DNA from: Gammaproteobacteria bacterium
GTDB lineage: Bacteria; Pseudomonadota; Gammaproteobacteria; Thiomicrospirales; Thiomicrospiraceae
NCBI GenBank assembly: GCA_013153955.1
Contig: JAADDM010000095.1
Span: 1-18,876, forward strand
Length of the DNA stretch: 18,876 bases
Direction: 5' to 3'
Below the pieces are notes generated by a model, which did not search any database, was not told where the DNA came from, and worked only from the letters and a program-made list of their open reading frames with translations. The position numbers were made by a program, and so were the translations under genes. Positions 1 through 8,596 of this stretch are shown piece by piece; position 1 is the stretch's first letter, and each line of letters opens with the position of its first letter.

Positions 1-1
1 C

Positions 2-541
2 TTGAATTTTATGTTTGATAAGATTAAAGCGCAATCTCGGCTTATTCCAACCTTATCAGAAAAAACATTAATCGCTTTGCAGCATTACTCTTGGCCGGGT
101 AATGTTAGAGAGCTCGGAAACCTTGTTGAAAGGCTTTCCATTCTTTTCCCAGGGCTGCCTGTCGAGTTTGATGATCTGCCTAGAAAATATCAGATTGAAC
201 TGCCAGAAGGGGCGCAGCTAGTCCCCTCTTCTGAAGTGTCGGCAACTGAATCCATTCAAGCTTCCTCCCCCTCTTTGCATCCTGAGCATAACACGCAAGC
301 CGACCCTAAGCCTATGGACGAGAAAATCGTGATCCATGATGCCTGTAATGGCGCAGAGGCCGTGAGCACACTGAATCTTGAAGAGGGCTTGGACTTGAAG
401 TCTTACCTCGTTGAAATGGAGGTAAAGTTAATTCAGAAAGCCTTGCTGCAAACAGAGGGCAATGTCTCTCAGGCCGCTAAACTATTGCAGACAAACCGAA
501 CCACACTGGTCGAAAAAATTAGAAAGTATGATCTAACCTAA
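2..541 (+). CDS. fleQ: FleQ/FlrA-type sigma54-dependent flagellar master regulator, C-terminal part (5' truncated)
   Basis: Only the last 179 residues are in the window; the N-terminal receiver-like domain and the AAA+ core with Walker motifs lie upstream. What is visible starts in the end of the AAA+ domain, with the WPGNVREL motif (about residues 30-37 of the fragment) typical of sigma54 activators. A low-complexity linker of about 65 residues follows. A Fis-type helix-turn-helix occupies the last 45 residues and ends in RTTLVEKIRKY, a sequence characteristic of FleQ/FlrA rather than NtrC. Family knowledge: FleQ activates sigma54 promoters of the fleSR and basal-body genes and in Pseudomonas also responds to cyclic-di-GMP; whether this protein does cannot be judged from the fragment. 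It lies 17 nt upstream of the kinase gene. The identity rests on the HTH and the neighbouring fleSR pair. Confidence 0.9.
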   Translation: MNFMFDKIKAQSRLIPTLSEKTLIALQHYSWPGNVRELGNLVERLSILFPGLPVEFDDLPRKYQIELPEGAQLVPSSEVSATESIQASSPSLHPEHNTQADPKPMDEKIVIHDACNGAEAVSTLNLEEGLDLKSYLVEMEVKLIQKALLQTEGNVSQAAKLLQTNRTTLVEKIRKYDLT

Positions 542-558
542 TGCTGGATGCCTAAACT

Positions 559-1707
559 GTGTTAAATACTGTTGAACAAGATCGCCTAAAAGAGTTGGAG
601 CAGGCTTTTGCGCTGTTTAATGAGACATCTTTACAGTTAACGAATGCCTATGATGGTTTGCAAGCACAAGTCGCTTATTTGCAACGTCAACTCGAAGCGA
701 GCGATCAAGAAAAGAAGCGGGTTGCAGATCGGCTGAGTCGCTTGTTAGATCTCTTGCCTGCAGGCGTTATAGTGCTAAATTCTGAGGGTCGAGCGGTTGA
801 GATGAACCCGAGTGCTGAAGTTATTTTAGGGCCAGATGCGCTAGGTCGAGACTGGGATGTGATCGTCATGAACGTTTTCTTTCAAAATAATGATGCGGGA
901 GAGCTTATTACCCATGATGAACGCGTTTATCAGCTAACAGAAACCGTTCTGGGTGATACTCAGGGAAAAATCTTATTAATTCAAGATGTAACCTCTGCAA
1001 GAGAGCTGCAGGCACACGTAAGCCGTCATCAAAGGCTACACTCAATGGGAGAGATGGCCGCCTCCCTTGCGCACCAAATAAGAACGCCTTTATCTTCAGC
1101 CTTGCTCTATGTATCACAAATGAATTCTGAAGGGCTCAGTCCTGATAAGAGAGAGCGGTTTGTCAGCAAGGCTCTCAACAGTCTGCATCACCTAGAAGGG
1201 TTGGTCAAAGATATGTTGCAATATGCCCGAGGAGGAAAGGGCAGTGAACACCGTATTGAAGTGAGTGACCTGATTACCATGCTAGCGCAAAATGTAGAGA
1301 CGCAGATTCAGCTTTCTGAAAGCACGATTCAGTTTCAGCCAGTTGAGGCTGGGTTATTGATTATCGGAGATAAAGATGCTTTGATGACTGCATTGCAGAA
1401 CTTAATTGGTAATGCGATAGATGTTGTTGGTTCGCATGCTGAGATTGAAGTTTCTGTTAATCGGGTTGCTGAAAATAAAGTAGACTTAATTGTCAGTGAT
1501 CTTGGGCCGGGGATTGAGATGGCCTTGCTTGAAAAAATATTTGAACCCTTTTTTACGAAAAGAGCGAAAGGGACAGGGTTGGGCCTAGCGGTTGTGAGAG
1601 CGATTGCTGAAGCGCACAATGGAAAAGCTTGGGTTACCTCTATCCCGGGTTATGGCTCTAAATTTGGGATTCGCCTACCGTTGGCCGAAGTAAAGGATGT
1701 CGCATGA
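559..1707 (+). CDS. fleS: FleS/FlrB-type flagellar sensor histidine kinase
   Basis: Soluble two-component kinase of 382 residues with no membrane segment. The N-terminal 60 residues are predicted coiled coil, beginning with LEQAFALFNETSLQLT, typical of FleS. A PAS domain follows (about 60-150). The HisKA dimerisation domain carries the phosphoacceptor His172 in LAHQIRTPL. The ATPase domain shows an N box (NLIGNAIDVV), G1 (DLGPGIE), F box (FEPFFTKRAKG) and G2 (GTGLGLAVV). Known role: it autophosphorylates and passes the phosphate to FleR, which turns on middle flagellar genes. The start is GTG at 559, because the ATG at 541 that overlaps the fleQ stop runs into TAA after four codons. There is no strong Shine-Dalgarno, so coupling to fleQ translation is plausible. 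The gene ends in an ATGA overlap with fleR. Confidence 0.95.
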   Translation: MLNTVEQDRLKELEQAFALFNETSLQLTNAYDGLQAQVAYLQRQLEASDQEKKRVADRLSRLLDLLPAGVIVLNSEGRAVEMNPSAEVILGPDALGRDWDVIVMNVFFQNNDAGELITHDERVYQLTETVLGDTQGKILLIQDVTSARELQAHVSRHQRLHSMGEMAASLAHQIRTPLSSALLYVSQMNSEGLSPDKRERFVSKALNSLHHLEGLVKDMLQYARGGKGSEHRIEVSDLITMLAQNVETQIQLSESTIQFQPVEAGLLIIGDKDALMTALQNLIGNAIDVVGSHAEIEVSVNRVAENKVDLIVSDLGPGIEMALLEKIFEPFFTKRAKGTGLGLAVVRAIAEAHNGKAWVTSIPGYGSKFGIRLPLAEVKDVA

Positions 1708-3074
1708 GTATTGCAAAGATTTTAGTGGTTGAGGATGATGCGGAATTGCAGGAAGCATTGGTCGATACTTTAATGCTAAATGAGTTTGAAGTGATCAGCG
1801 TCAGCAGTGCAGAAGATGCGTTGGTCGCGTTAGATGATGACATCGGCATGGTCTTTAGCGATATTCAGATGGACGGAATGGACGGCTACACCTTGATGAC
1901 AAGAATTAGAGCTATTAAACCTTATTTGCCCGTGGTGTTAATGACGGCTTATGGCACAGTTGAGCAGGCAGTTAATGCGATGAAGGCTGGCTCTGTTGAC
2001 TATATAGTCAAGCCTTTTGAAGCCAGCGTATTGGTTGAAAAAGCAAAAGTATATTTTAATCGTGATGCCTCAAATGAAGATGATTTTGTGACGGCAGATC
2101 CTGCGACACAGCAGCTTAAATCGATGGCTAAAAAAGTCGCTAAAAGTGAGGCTGTTGTACTCATTAGTGGTGAAAGTGGAACAGGTAAAGAGGTGTTAGC
2201 ACGGTATATCCATAACCAATCTCCTAGAGCAAAGCAGCCTTTTGTCGCTATTAACTGTGCCGCTATTCCTGATGGAATGCTTGAGGCAATGTTATTTGGG
2301 CATGAAAAAGGTGCTTTTACTGGTGCCGCTAAAGCCATGCCAGGCAAATTTGAACAAGCGCAAGGCGGCACGATATTTTTAGACGAAATTGGTGAAATGA
2401 AACCAGACTTGCAGGCTAAATTATTACGGGTTATCCAAGAAAAAGAGGTGGAACGGATTGGGGGAACAAAGCTAATTCAGTTGGATGTGCGCGTGTTAAG
2501 TGCAACGAATGTCGACTTAAAAAAAGCGATCGCTGCAGGCGAGTTTAGAGAAGATCTATTTTATCGCTTAAATGTATTTCCAATGCGCCTGCCACGTTTG
2601 TGTGAGCGTCCTCATGATATCGCAGCCATTTCCGAGAGGCTTTTGCAAAGGCATTGTGGAACGACGAGGGTTGAACCGATGATCTCGGCACAAGCCATGA
2701 GAAAGCTCATTAAACATACTTGGCCGGGTAATATTCGGGAGCTTGATAATGTCATACAGAGAGCATTGGTAATGATGTCTGGTGATACCATTAGAGAGCA
2801 AGATGTGTTGCTTGATGATGAGTTAACGCCCTCTTCAGTGGCTGATAAAGCGACGATTGCTGTCTCAGAAGAGACGGCTTCAGAAGAGGGTCGTGATTTT
2901 AAGCCTTTAGCATACCCTTTAGATTTAAAGGCAAGAGAGACGCAGCTTATTTTAGACACGCTTAAACAGAATGCCGGACACCGTCAAAAAACAGCTGAGG
3001 ATCTCAATATTAGCCCACGTACTTTACGTTATAAGATTGCTAAGCTTAAAGAGCTTGGGGTAGATGTGCCCTGA
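1704..3074 (+). CDS. fleR: FleR/FlrC-type sigma54-dependent response regulator
   Basis: 456-residue NtrC-family activator with three parts. The receiver domain (1-120) has the acidic pocket E10/D11/D12, phosphoacceptor Asp53, Thr81 and Lys103 (KPFE). The AAA+ domain has Walker A GESGTGKE (156-163), the sigma54-contacting loop GAFTGA (203-208), Walker B with D228/E229, and WPGNIREL. A Fis-type HTH forms the C-terminus (ISPRTLRYKIAKL). All key residues for phosphorylation, ATP hydrolysis and sigma54 contact are present, so it should be a working activator. The start codon overlaps the fleS stop (ATGA), so kinase and regulator are translationally coupled. Known targets of the family are the sigma54 promoters of basal-body and hook genes; candidate ones lie in this window before fliE and fliK. 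Confidence 0.95.
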   Translation: MSIAKILVVEDDAELQEALVDTLMLNEFEVISVSSAEDALVALDDDIGMVFSDIQMDGMDGYTLMTRIRAIKPYLPVVLMTAYGTVEQAVNAMKAGSVDYIVKPFEASVLVEKAKVYFNRDASNEDDFVTADPATQQLKSMAKKVAKSEAVVLISGESGTGKEVLARYIHNQSPRAKQPFVAINCAAIPDGMLEAMLFGHEKGAFTGAAKAMPGKFEQAQGGTIFLDEIGEMKPDLQAKLLRVIQEKEVERIGGTKLIQLDVRVLSATNVDLKKAIAAGEFREDLFYRLNVFPMRLPRLCERPHDIAAISERLLQRHCGTTRVEPMISAQAMRKLIKHTWPGNIRELDNVIQRALVMMSGDTIREQDVLLDDELTPSSVADKATIAVSEETASEEGRDFKPLAYPLDLKARETQLILDTLKQNAGHRQKTAEDLNISPRTLRYKIAKLKELGVDVP

Positions 3075-3156
3075 TAAAATTGAGCCAATGTTAACGGCCA
3101 ATTATTGAAAGAAATGAGCCTTTAAAGTGGTTAAGTCGATTATTTGACAGTTTTAT

Positions 3157-3172
3157 TGGCATATCTATTGCT
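3157..3172 (+). promoter_or_regulatory. sigma54 (RpoN) promoter for the fliE-fliJ genes
   Basis: TGGCAT, 5 nt, TTGCT: the -24 GG (3158-3159) and the -12 GC (3170-3171) have exactly the spacing of the consensus TGGCAC-N5-TTGCA. It lies in the only sizeable gap (185 bp) between fleR and fliE. Transcription would start near 3183, leaving a leader of about 75 nt. Control by the adjacent FleR and/or FleQ is inferred from the family. I did not identify an activator-binding site. Confidence 0.85.
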
Positions 3173-3259
3173 GAATTGGTCCCTGAACTGTGTGATAATA
3201 GACAGAATCATCCCTTTTTTAGAAAGTGCTAACCTTTTACTTCGGAGTCAAGGACTGTA

Positions 3260-3598
3260 ATGAGTCAGATTGATACACAAAGCTTAATGCTTCAGATGCG
3301 TTCATTAGCAGCACAAGCAGGAAGCGCGCCTGTTGACAGTGTTTCTGGCGTGTCTGAGACGGGGCAAGAAAAAGCAGGTAACTTTGCTGAACTGTTGACT
3401 CAGTCTGTTGAAGCGGTGAGTGCAGAACAGCATAAGTCTGGTGATATGAAGGCTGCTTTTGAAAAGGGCGATCCTGATCTAGAACTGTCAGAGGTCATGC
3501 TTCAGGTGCAAAAAGCGAGTCTTTCTTTCCAAGCGATGACACAAGTACGTAACAAGCTTGTTGAGGCTTATAAAGATGTGATACACATGCCTCTATAA
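3260..3598 (+). CDS. fliE: Flagellar hook-basal body protein FliE
   Basis: 112 residues, the usual FliE length. FliE joins the MS ring (FliF) to the proximal rod and is one of the first substrates of the flagellar export gate. The N-terminal half is poorly conserved and polar. The C-terminal half carries the family signature: a segment like ELSEVMLQVQKASLSFQAM (about 78-97), followed by VRNKLVEAYKDVIHMPL to the end. There is no signal peptide, as expected for a type III substrate. The start is ATG at 3260, preceded by AAGGA (3250-3254). It is the first gene after the sigma54 promoter at 3157 and lies 58 nt before fliF; that gap shows no promoter or terminator I can support. Confidence 0.95.
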   Translation: MSQIDTQSLMLQMRSLAAQAGSAPVDSVSGVSETGQEKAGNFAELLTQSVEAVSAEQHKSGDMKAAFEKGDPDLELSEVMLQVQKASLSFQAMTQVRNKLVEAYKDVIHMPL

Positions 3599-3656
3599 CG
3601 TAGTGATTTTCTGAAAAGAATGAATATCCTTATTTAGAATTGAAGAAGATTAATTT

Positions 3657-5345
3657 ATGGCCGAACAGCAAGCCTCTACAGTTAATACCCCCAATATCCA
3701 GCCGCCCATTAACGGGGGGTCTACTCTGTTAAATAATTTAACCTCTTTAACCGTTGCCAAGCAGATTAGTTTGGTGGTTGCCCTTGCTGCAACCGTTGCC
3801 CTTATTATTGGGTTGTTAATGTGGTCTCAGTCAAAACCTTACTCCCTTCTTTTTGGCAGCGTTGACTCTAAAGACCTCAATGAAATTATTCAAACCCTTG
3901 AGCAGCAGTCAGTTGATTACCAGATTGATCATTCGAGTGGTGGCATATTAGTTCCTTCAGATTTAGTCCCCTCGCTTCGTTTAAAATTAGCAGCAGCAGG
4001 CTATCCTCGTGAAGCTGCAACGGGCTACCAGTTACTGGATGTTGAACAAGGCTTTGGTATCTCCCAGTTCAAAGAGACGACTCGGTATCATCGTGCGCTA
4101 GAAGGTGAACTCGCAAAGTCTGTTTCATCCATTAATTCCGTTAAATCTGCCCGAGTGATGCTTGGCTTGCCAAAGCGTTCAGTTTTTGTACGAAAGCAAC
4201 AGAAATCATCAGCTTCAGTCGTTGTGAAGCTCTATCCCGGCCGCTCCCTAAATGAACAACAAGTAAGTGCTATTGTGCATTTGGTTTCAGCCAGTGTGCC
4301 TAACATGGAGGCATCCTCTGTGACGGTTGTGGATCAAAAAGGGACTTTGCTTACCAGTATCAGCAAAAATACTGGCATGAATATGAGTATGAAGCAGCTT
4401 GATTACACTCGCTCAGTGGAAGAGACCCTCTCAAGTAGAATTGTAAACTTACTCTCGCCTATTGTCGGTGGGCCTCAGAAAGTGCGTGCTCAAGTAACGG
4501 CGGAGCTTGATTTTACACAGCAAGAGCAGACAAGAGAAAATTATGAGCCAGATCCTGAGGCGATCCGTTCAGAACAAGCCACTAAAGAAATTAACCGTAA
4601 TGAAGGGCCTGCAGGTATTCCAGGGGCTTTAACTAATCAGCCCCCAAGAGCGGGTTTAGCCCCTGAGCAAGGCTTTAATAATACGCAAGACCCTAATTTA
4701 AAGAGCTCCAGTGAAAAGAAAACTATTAACTATGAGTTAGACCGAACCATCAGTCATATCAAAAGTGCTGTAGGGAATATTCACCGCCTGTCTGTTGCGG
4801 TTGTTTTAGACGACAAAACCAGCTTAGATGAGAATGGAGTGATTGTTCGTACGCCTATTTCTGATGAGGAGTTACTCCGTTTTCGCCGTTTAGTCAGCGA
4901 TACCGTCGCGCTTGATGAGACAAGAGGGGATACGCTGAGTGTGGTCAACGCTTCCTTTGTTGCGGCGCCGATTGAAGAGTTTGATATGGCGCCTGTTTGG
5001 CAAGAGCCTTGGTTTTGGGATTTGATTAAACAGTTGCTTGCGGGAATTGCGGTGCTGATTATTATTTTTGGTGTCATTCGACCCATGCTGAAGGATCTAT
5101 CTACCAAAGAAGAGAGTTATTTAGAATATCCTGAAGATGTTCAAGAGGAAGAGGATGCGCTTGAAAATGTAGATGAAATCTCTAAAGCACTTGAACAGAT
5201 GAACGAGGATGTCGAGCAGACAGCAGATGCCGCTGATGAAGAGTCGGCAGAAGAGCATGAATTATTAGAGAAAGTTAGGGCGATTGTTGCAGCAGACCCT
5301 AAAGTTGCAGCGCACGTTATTAAGCAGTGGATGTCAGGAGAGTAA
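3657..5345 (+). CDS. fliF: Flagellar MS-ring protein FliF
   Basis: 562 residues, normal for FliF, which oligomerises in the inner membrane to form the MS ring around the export gate. A cytoplasmic N-terminus precedes a first membrane helix (about 37-57). The large periplasmic part with the ring-building motifs includes the conserved LRLKLAAAGYPREAATGYQL stretch (about 107-126) and a later NYELDRTISH segment. A second membrane helix lies at about 458-478. The cytoplasmic tail is very acidic and ends in HELLEKVRAIVAADPKVAAH, the expected FliG-binding helices. The start is ATG at 3657 with a weak purine-rich site (GAAGAAGA). The stop lies one base before the fliG start, so the MS-ring and rotor proteins are probably translated together. 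Confidence 0.97.
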   Translation: MAEQQASTVNTPNIQPPINGGSTLLNNLTSLTVAKQISLVVALAATVALIIGLLMWSQSKPYSLLFGSVDSKDLNEIIQTLEQQSVDYQIDHSSGGILVPSDLVPSLRLKLAAAGYPREAATGYQLLDVEQGFGISQFKETTRYHRALEGELAKSVSSINSVKSARVMLGLPKRSVFVRKQQKSSASVVVKLYPGRSLNEQQVSAIVHLVSASVPNMEASSVTVVDQKGTLLTSISKNTGMNMSMKQLDYTRSVEETLSSRIVNLLSPIVGGPQKVRAQVTAELDFTQQEQTRENYEPDPEAIRSEQATKEINRNEGPAGIPGALTNQPPRAGLAPEQGFNNTQDPNLKSSSEKKTINYELDRTISHIKSAVGNIHRLSVAVVLDDKTSLDENGVIVRTPISDEELLRFRRLVSDTVALDETRGDTLSVVNASFVAAPIEEFDMAPVWQEPWFWDLIKQLLAGIAVLIIIFGVIRPMLKDLSTKEESYLEYPEDVQEEEDALENVDEISKALEQMNEDVEQTADAADEESAEEHELLEKVRAIVAADPKVAAHVIKQWMSGE

Positions 5346-5346
5346 T

Positions 5347-6369
5347 ATGCCAGATTCAGCTATAGAAGAAGTCGGTGAAGACGAGGAAATTTCCAGCTTA
5401 GATAAGGCTGCTATCTTACTGCTCTCGCTTGGAAAAGAGTCGGCAGCTAAGGTACTTAAACATTTAAACCCTCGAGAGGTTCAGCAAGTTGGCTCTGCAA
5501 TGACCGCGATTGAAAATGTATCTCATGAGGATATTCATCAAGTCATGGCTGCCTTTTTGGACGAGTTAGGAGAGGATGCGTTAGGGGTTGATCCTAGCGA
5601 ATATGCTCAGTCCTTAATGGCCGATGCACTGGGAGATGGCGGCGGTCATCTTATGGATGCCGCGCTATTGGGTGAGCAGGTTAAAGGTCTTGAGGCGCTC
5701 AAATGGCAGCATCCGTCAACTATTTCAAATATGTTACGTAATGAGCACCCTCAGGTTGTTGCAATAGTGCTCTCTTACTTTGACTCTGATCAAGCGGCAG
5801 AAGTGTTAAGAGGCATTCCCGAACGTTTTCAGTCAGAGGTTATTTACCGTATTGCAACCTTAACAACGATTCAGCCTCGCGCACTATTTGACTTAAATGA
5901 TGTGCTTGAAAACGCCTCAAGTGATGGAGAAGGCGGTAAGCTGGCTACGATCGGCGGAGAGAAAAGAGCCGCAGAGATTCTTAACTTGGTCGGCGGTGGA
6001 GTCGATACGCGCATTCTGGATGATATTTCAACAGAGCATGAAGATGTCAGTAAAAGTATTCAAGATAAAATGTTTGTCTTTGATGATATTGGCGGTATTG
6101 ATGATCGTGGTATTCAGACGATTGTCGGAGAAGTGCCTAGTGATGTGCTTATCGTGGCGCTTAAAGGAGCTGATACTGCTCTGAAAGAGAAGTTTCTTGG
6201 CAACTTGTCGAAGCGTCAAGCAGATATTATGCGAGATGATCTTGAGACAGGGCCCCCTGTTAAGTTGAGCGCAGTTGAAGATGCCCAGCGTACGATTATT
6301 CAAACAGTTAGACGCCTTGCTGATGAAGAGAAATTGATGATGCCCGGTGGCGGAGAGGAGTTTCTCTAG
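5347..6369 (+). CDS. fliG: Flagellar motor switch protein FliG
   Basis: 340-residue rotor protein that sits on FliF, contacts FliM and receives torque from MotA. The ATG at 5347 is chosen because AGGAG (5336-5340) lies six bases upstream; an in-frame ATG at 5284 would lie deep inside fliF and lacks support. The N-terminal domain (LDKAAILLLSLG) binds FliF. The middle domain has the EHPQ motif (133-136). The C-terminal torque helix carries K273, R290, D297 and D298, matching E. coli K264, R281, D288 and D289. The position matching E. coli R297 is Lys306, a conservative change. Directly followed by fliH, with no gap. Confidence 0.97.
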   Translation: MPDSAIEEVGEDEEISSLDKAAILLLSLGKESAAKVLKHLNPREVQQVGSAMTAIENVSHEDIHQVMAAFLDELGEDALGVDPSEYAQSLMADALGDGGGHLMDAALLGEQVKGLEALKWQHPSTISNMLRNEHPQVVAIVLSYFDSDQAAEVLRGIPERFQSEVIYRIATLTTIQPRALFDLNDVLENASSDGEGGKLATIGGEKRAAEILNLVGGGVDTRILDDISTEHEDVSKSIQDKMFVFDDIGGIDDRGIQTIVGEVPSDVLIVALKGADTALKEKFLGNLSKRQADIMRDDLETGPPVKLSAVEDAQRTIIQTVRRLADEEKLMMPGGGEEFL

Positions 6370-7176
6370 GTGACGGATTCCTCGACAGATTCTCAAGCGG
6401 CAGAAGATGAACCTGTTTTGACAAAGCTACTCTCTTCGGGGGATTCGCCTGAAGTTGAAACTTGGCAGTTAAGTGGGTTTCGTAGTGATCAGCCAAAGGT
6501 GAGCTTGAAGCGCGCGTCAGAAGAGGTCGTTGCCGTTGAACAGGCTACAAGCTCAGCCTTGAAACAGCAAGCGGAATTGCTCAAAAAAGAGGCGTTTGAC
6601 CAAGCGCATAAAGAGGGCTATGAAGCGGGCTTGGCAAAGGGGGTTGAGGCGGGTAGGGAAGAAGCTCGCTTGGCTGCTTTAGAAGAGTTAAGGGCGGAAT
6701 TTTCACCCAAACTAAGCCAGTTCGATCAAATTTTATCTTTGCTTTCCGACCCTTACCATAAGCTAGAGCAACAAGTTTTATCAGAGTTGGTTGACTTGAG
6801 TCTGCATGCCGCCGAAAAAGTCATTAAGCAAGCTGTTTTACATAATTCCGATTGGCTGCTTGAGGCTGTGGTTGAGGCCGTTAAGGTTCTTCCCGATGAG
6901 GTAAATAGCGTTCAGGTGCAGCTTCATCCAGAAGATTTGGACACTTTAGCGTTGATTGAATCCCCTTTAGCTGTTGAATGGGCATTAAAGCCAAATTCAG
7001 ATATTGTGCCGGGGACATGTCTTGTCTCTTATCAAAACTCATCGGTTATCAATAGTTGGATAGATCGGTTTGAGGAGGTCTCGGCTTCATTAAAAGAGCG
7101 ACTACTCTCCGCTGAGCACCAAGCTAAATCTGATGCTCAGCCGATTAGTTCACGCAATGATCAACAGGAGGGGTGA
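6370..7176 (+). CDS. fliH: Flagellar export ATPase regulator FliH
   Basis: 268 residues. FliH binds the ATPase FliI, restrains its activity and tethers it to the C ring through FliN. The N-terminal third is acidic and variable. It is followed by the diagnostic glycine/alanine-spaced helix (HKEGYEAGLAKGVEAGREEA, about 78-97), which matches the GxxxG-type repeats of FliH. The C-terminal domain (about 125-250) resembles the V-ATPase peripheral stalk, with VDLSLHAAEKVIKQAV. The start is GTG at 6370, immediately after the fliG stop and nine bases after a strong GAGGAG; no ATG lies nearby in frame. The end overlaps the beginning of fliI, consistent with coupled production of the FliH-FliI complex. 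Confidence 0.94.
   Translation: MTDSSTDSQAAEDEPVLTKLLSSGDSPEVETWQLSGFRSDQPKVSLKRASEEVVAVEQATSSALKQQAELLKKEAFDQAHKEGYEAGLAKGVEAGREEARLAALEELRAEFSPKLSQFDQILSLLSDPYHKLEQQVLSELVDLSLHAAEKVIKQAVLHNSDWLLEAVVEAVKVLPDEVNSVQVQLHPEDLDTLALIESPLAVEWALKPNSDIVPGTCLVSYQNSSVINSWIDRFEEVSASLKERLLSAEHQAKSDAQPISSRNDQQEG
7166..7171 (+). promoter_or_regulatory. Shine-Dalgarno site that decides the fliI start
   Basis: A perfect AGGAGG lies in the last codons of fliH. It is one base from the first in-frame GTG (7173), too close to serve it, but seven bases from the next in-frame GTG (7179). The later GTG is therefore preferred for fliI. Confidence 0.6.
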
Positions 7177-7178
7177 GG

Positions 7179-8528
7179 GTGAATGCTCATTCACAGTCGT
7201 CCTTTAACCACTCTTTGTTCAGTCAGATAACCGATCTCAAGCAGACTTTAATTTCCCCTTCTGAATTACAAGTGTCAGGTCGGCTGGTTCGCATGGTTGG
7301 TATGACTTTGGAGGTCGTCGGGACCTTCGCGCCAATGGGATCGCGCTGTCAAATTATGAATGGCGAAAAGGAGCCTATCGAAGCTGAAGTGGTAGGGTTT
7401 AATGACGACCGGCTCTTTTTGATGCCGATAGGAGATACGCATGGCCTCGCACCCAATGCGAGAGTTGTCCCGGTAGTTGGAGGGGTAAAAGTCGGTGTTG
7501 GGATGAGCTTGCTGGGCCGAGTTGTGAGTGGTTCGGGAGCACCTCTTGATGGTCTAGGTCCAATCGAGATTGATGAATATGTCTCTCTTGCCGGTGAGAG
7601 AATTAACCCTTTGAGTCGCCATCCCATTACTGAGAAGTTGGATGTGGGGGTCAAGGCGATTAATGGGTTGTTAACGTTGGGCAAAGGCCAGCGAGTGGGT
7701 TTAATGGCTGGAACAGGGGTGGGTAAAAGTGTTTTGTTGGGCATGATGACGCGTTTTACAGAAGCGGATGTTGTGGTCGTGGGTCTGATTGGTGAGCGTG
7801 GCCGAGAAGTTAATGAATTTGTTAGGAATAACCTAGGTAAAGAGGGGTTGAAGCGTTCGGTGGTAGTGGCCACCCCCGCTGATGATCCGCCTCTGATGCG
7901 ACTTCACGGGGCCATGTTAGCGACTTCGATTGCCGAGTATTTTCGATCACAAGGGTTAAATGTTCTGCTCTTAATGGACTCGTTGACGCGTTTTGCACAG
8001 GCTCAAAGAGAGATTGCATTGGCTGTGGGGGAGCCGCCAGCCAGTAAGGGCTACCCTCCATCTGTGTTTGCCAAGCTTCCTCAGCTTGTTGAAAGAGCGG
8101 GGAATGGGGAAGAGGGAGGGGGGTCTATTACGGCCATTTATACCGTATTGGCTGAAGGTGATGATCAATCTGATCCTGTCGTTGATTCAGCTCGTGGTGT
8201 ATTGGATGGTCACATTGTGTTATCCCGTGAAATTGCAGATTCAGGCCGTTACCCGGCAATAGATGTTGAATCCTCTATTAGCCGAGTGATGGTTGAAGTG
8301 GCCTCTAAAGCGCATTTAGAGGTCGCTCGAAAATTTAATAAACTTTACTCTAGCTACCAGCAGAATAAGGACTTGATTAGTGTCGGTGCATATCGTAAAG
8401 GCAGTGATCCCGTGATCGATGCGGCCATCGTTAAATACCCTGACCTAAATGCTTTTTTATCTCAGGATATTTCAGAGCAGTTCACTATGGAGGCCTCAAT
8501 CGAGGCTTTAGCAGAATCGCTCACTTAG
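7179..8528 (+). CDS. fliI: Flagellum-specific export ATPase FliI
   Basis: About 449 residues, the family's usual size. It is an F1-beta-like ATPase that forms a hexamer beneath the export gate and helps unload substrate-chaperone complexes. The Walker A loop is AGTGVGKS (177-184), and Walker B lies in LLLMDSLTRFA. The catalytic glutamate region GERGREVNEF and the ERAGNG...GSITAIYTVL stretch typical of type III ATPases are intact. Two GTG starts compete: 7173 overlaps the fliH stop, and 7179 is two codons later. I choose 7179 because it has the proper distance from AGGAGG; choosing 7173 would add Met-Arg only. A 68-nt gap follows before fliJ. Confidence 0.96.
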   Translation: MNAHSQSSFNHSLFSQITDLKQTLISPSELQVSGRLVRMVGMTLEVVGTFAPMGSRCQIMNGEKEPIEAEVVGFNDDRLFLMPIGDTHGLAPNARVVPVVGGVKVGVGMSLLGRVVSGSGAPLDGLGPIEIDEYVSLAGERINPLSRHPITEKLDVGVKAINGLLTLGKGQRVGLMAGTGVGKSVLLGMMTRFTEADVVVVGLIGERGREVNEFVRNNLGKEGLKRSVVVATPADDPPLMRLHGAMLATSIAEYFRSQGLNVLLLMDSLTRFAQAQREIALAVGEPPASKGYPPSVFAKLPQLVERAGNGEEGGGSITAIYTVLAEGDDQSDPVVDSARGVLDGHIVLSREIADSGRYPAIDVESSISRVMVEVASKAHLEVARKFNKLYSSYQQNKDLISVGAYRKGSDPVIDAAIVKYPDLNAFLSQDISEQFTMEASIEALAESLT

Positions 8529-8596
8529 TTGTTGGCAGTGAATAAAGCATGAGACTCAGTGCGAAGTTAATCTCTATTTAAGGAGGGTAAGATAGG

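Noticed and set aside
5284..5346. Upstream in-frame start giving a 361-residue FliG
   Set aside because: It lies inside the end of fliF, has no ribosome site, and the added residues do not look like FliG; ATG 5347 has AGGAG.
5897..6184. Plus-strand open frame overlapping fliG in another frame
   Set aside because: It lies within the conserved FliG middle/C-terminal domain, shows no recognisable family and has no ribosome site I can support.
7349..7873. Long open frame on the minus strand inside fliI (174 codons)
   Set aside because: Pro/Thr/Ser-rich product with no recognisable domain, directly opposite the conserved FliI ATPase core; a shadow of the real gene.
8533..8548. sigma54-like sequence TGGCAGTGAATAAAGC between fliI and fliJ
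   Set aside because: The -24 half is good, but the -12 half lacks TTGC and the GG-GC spacing is one base too long.
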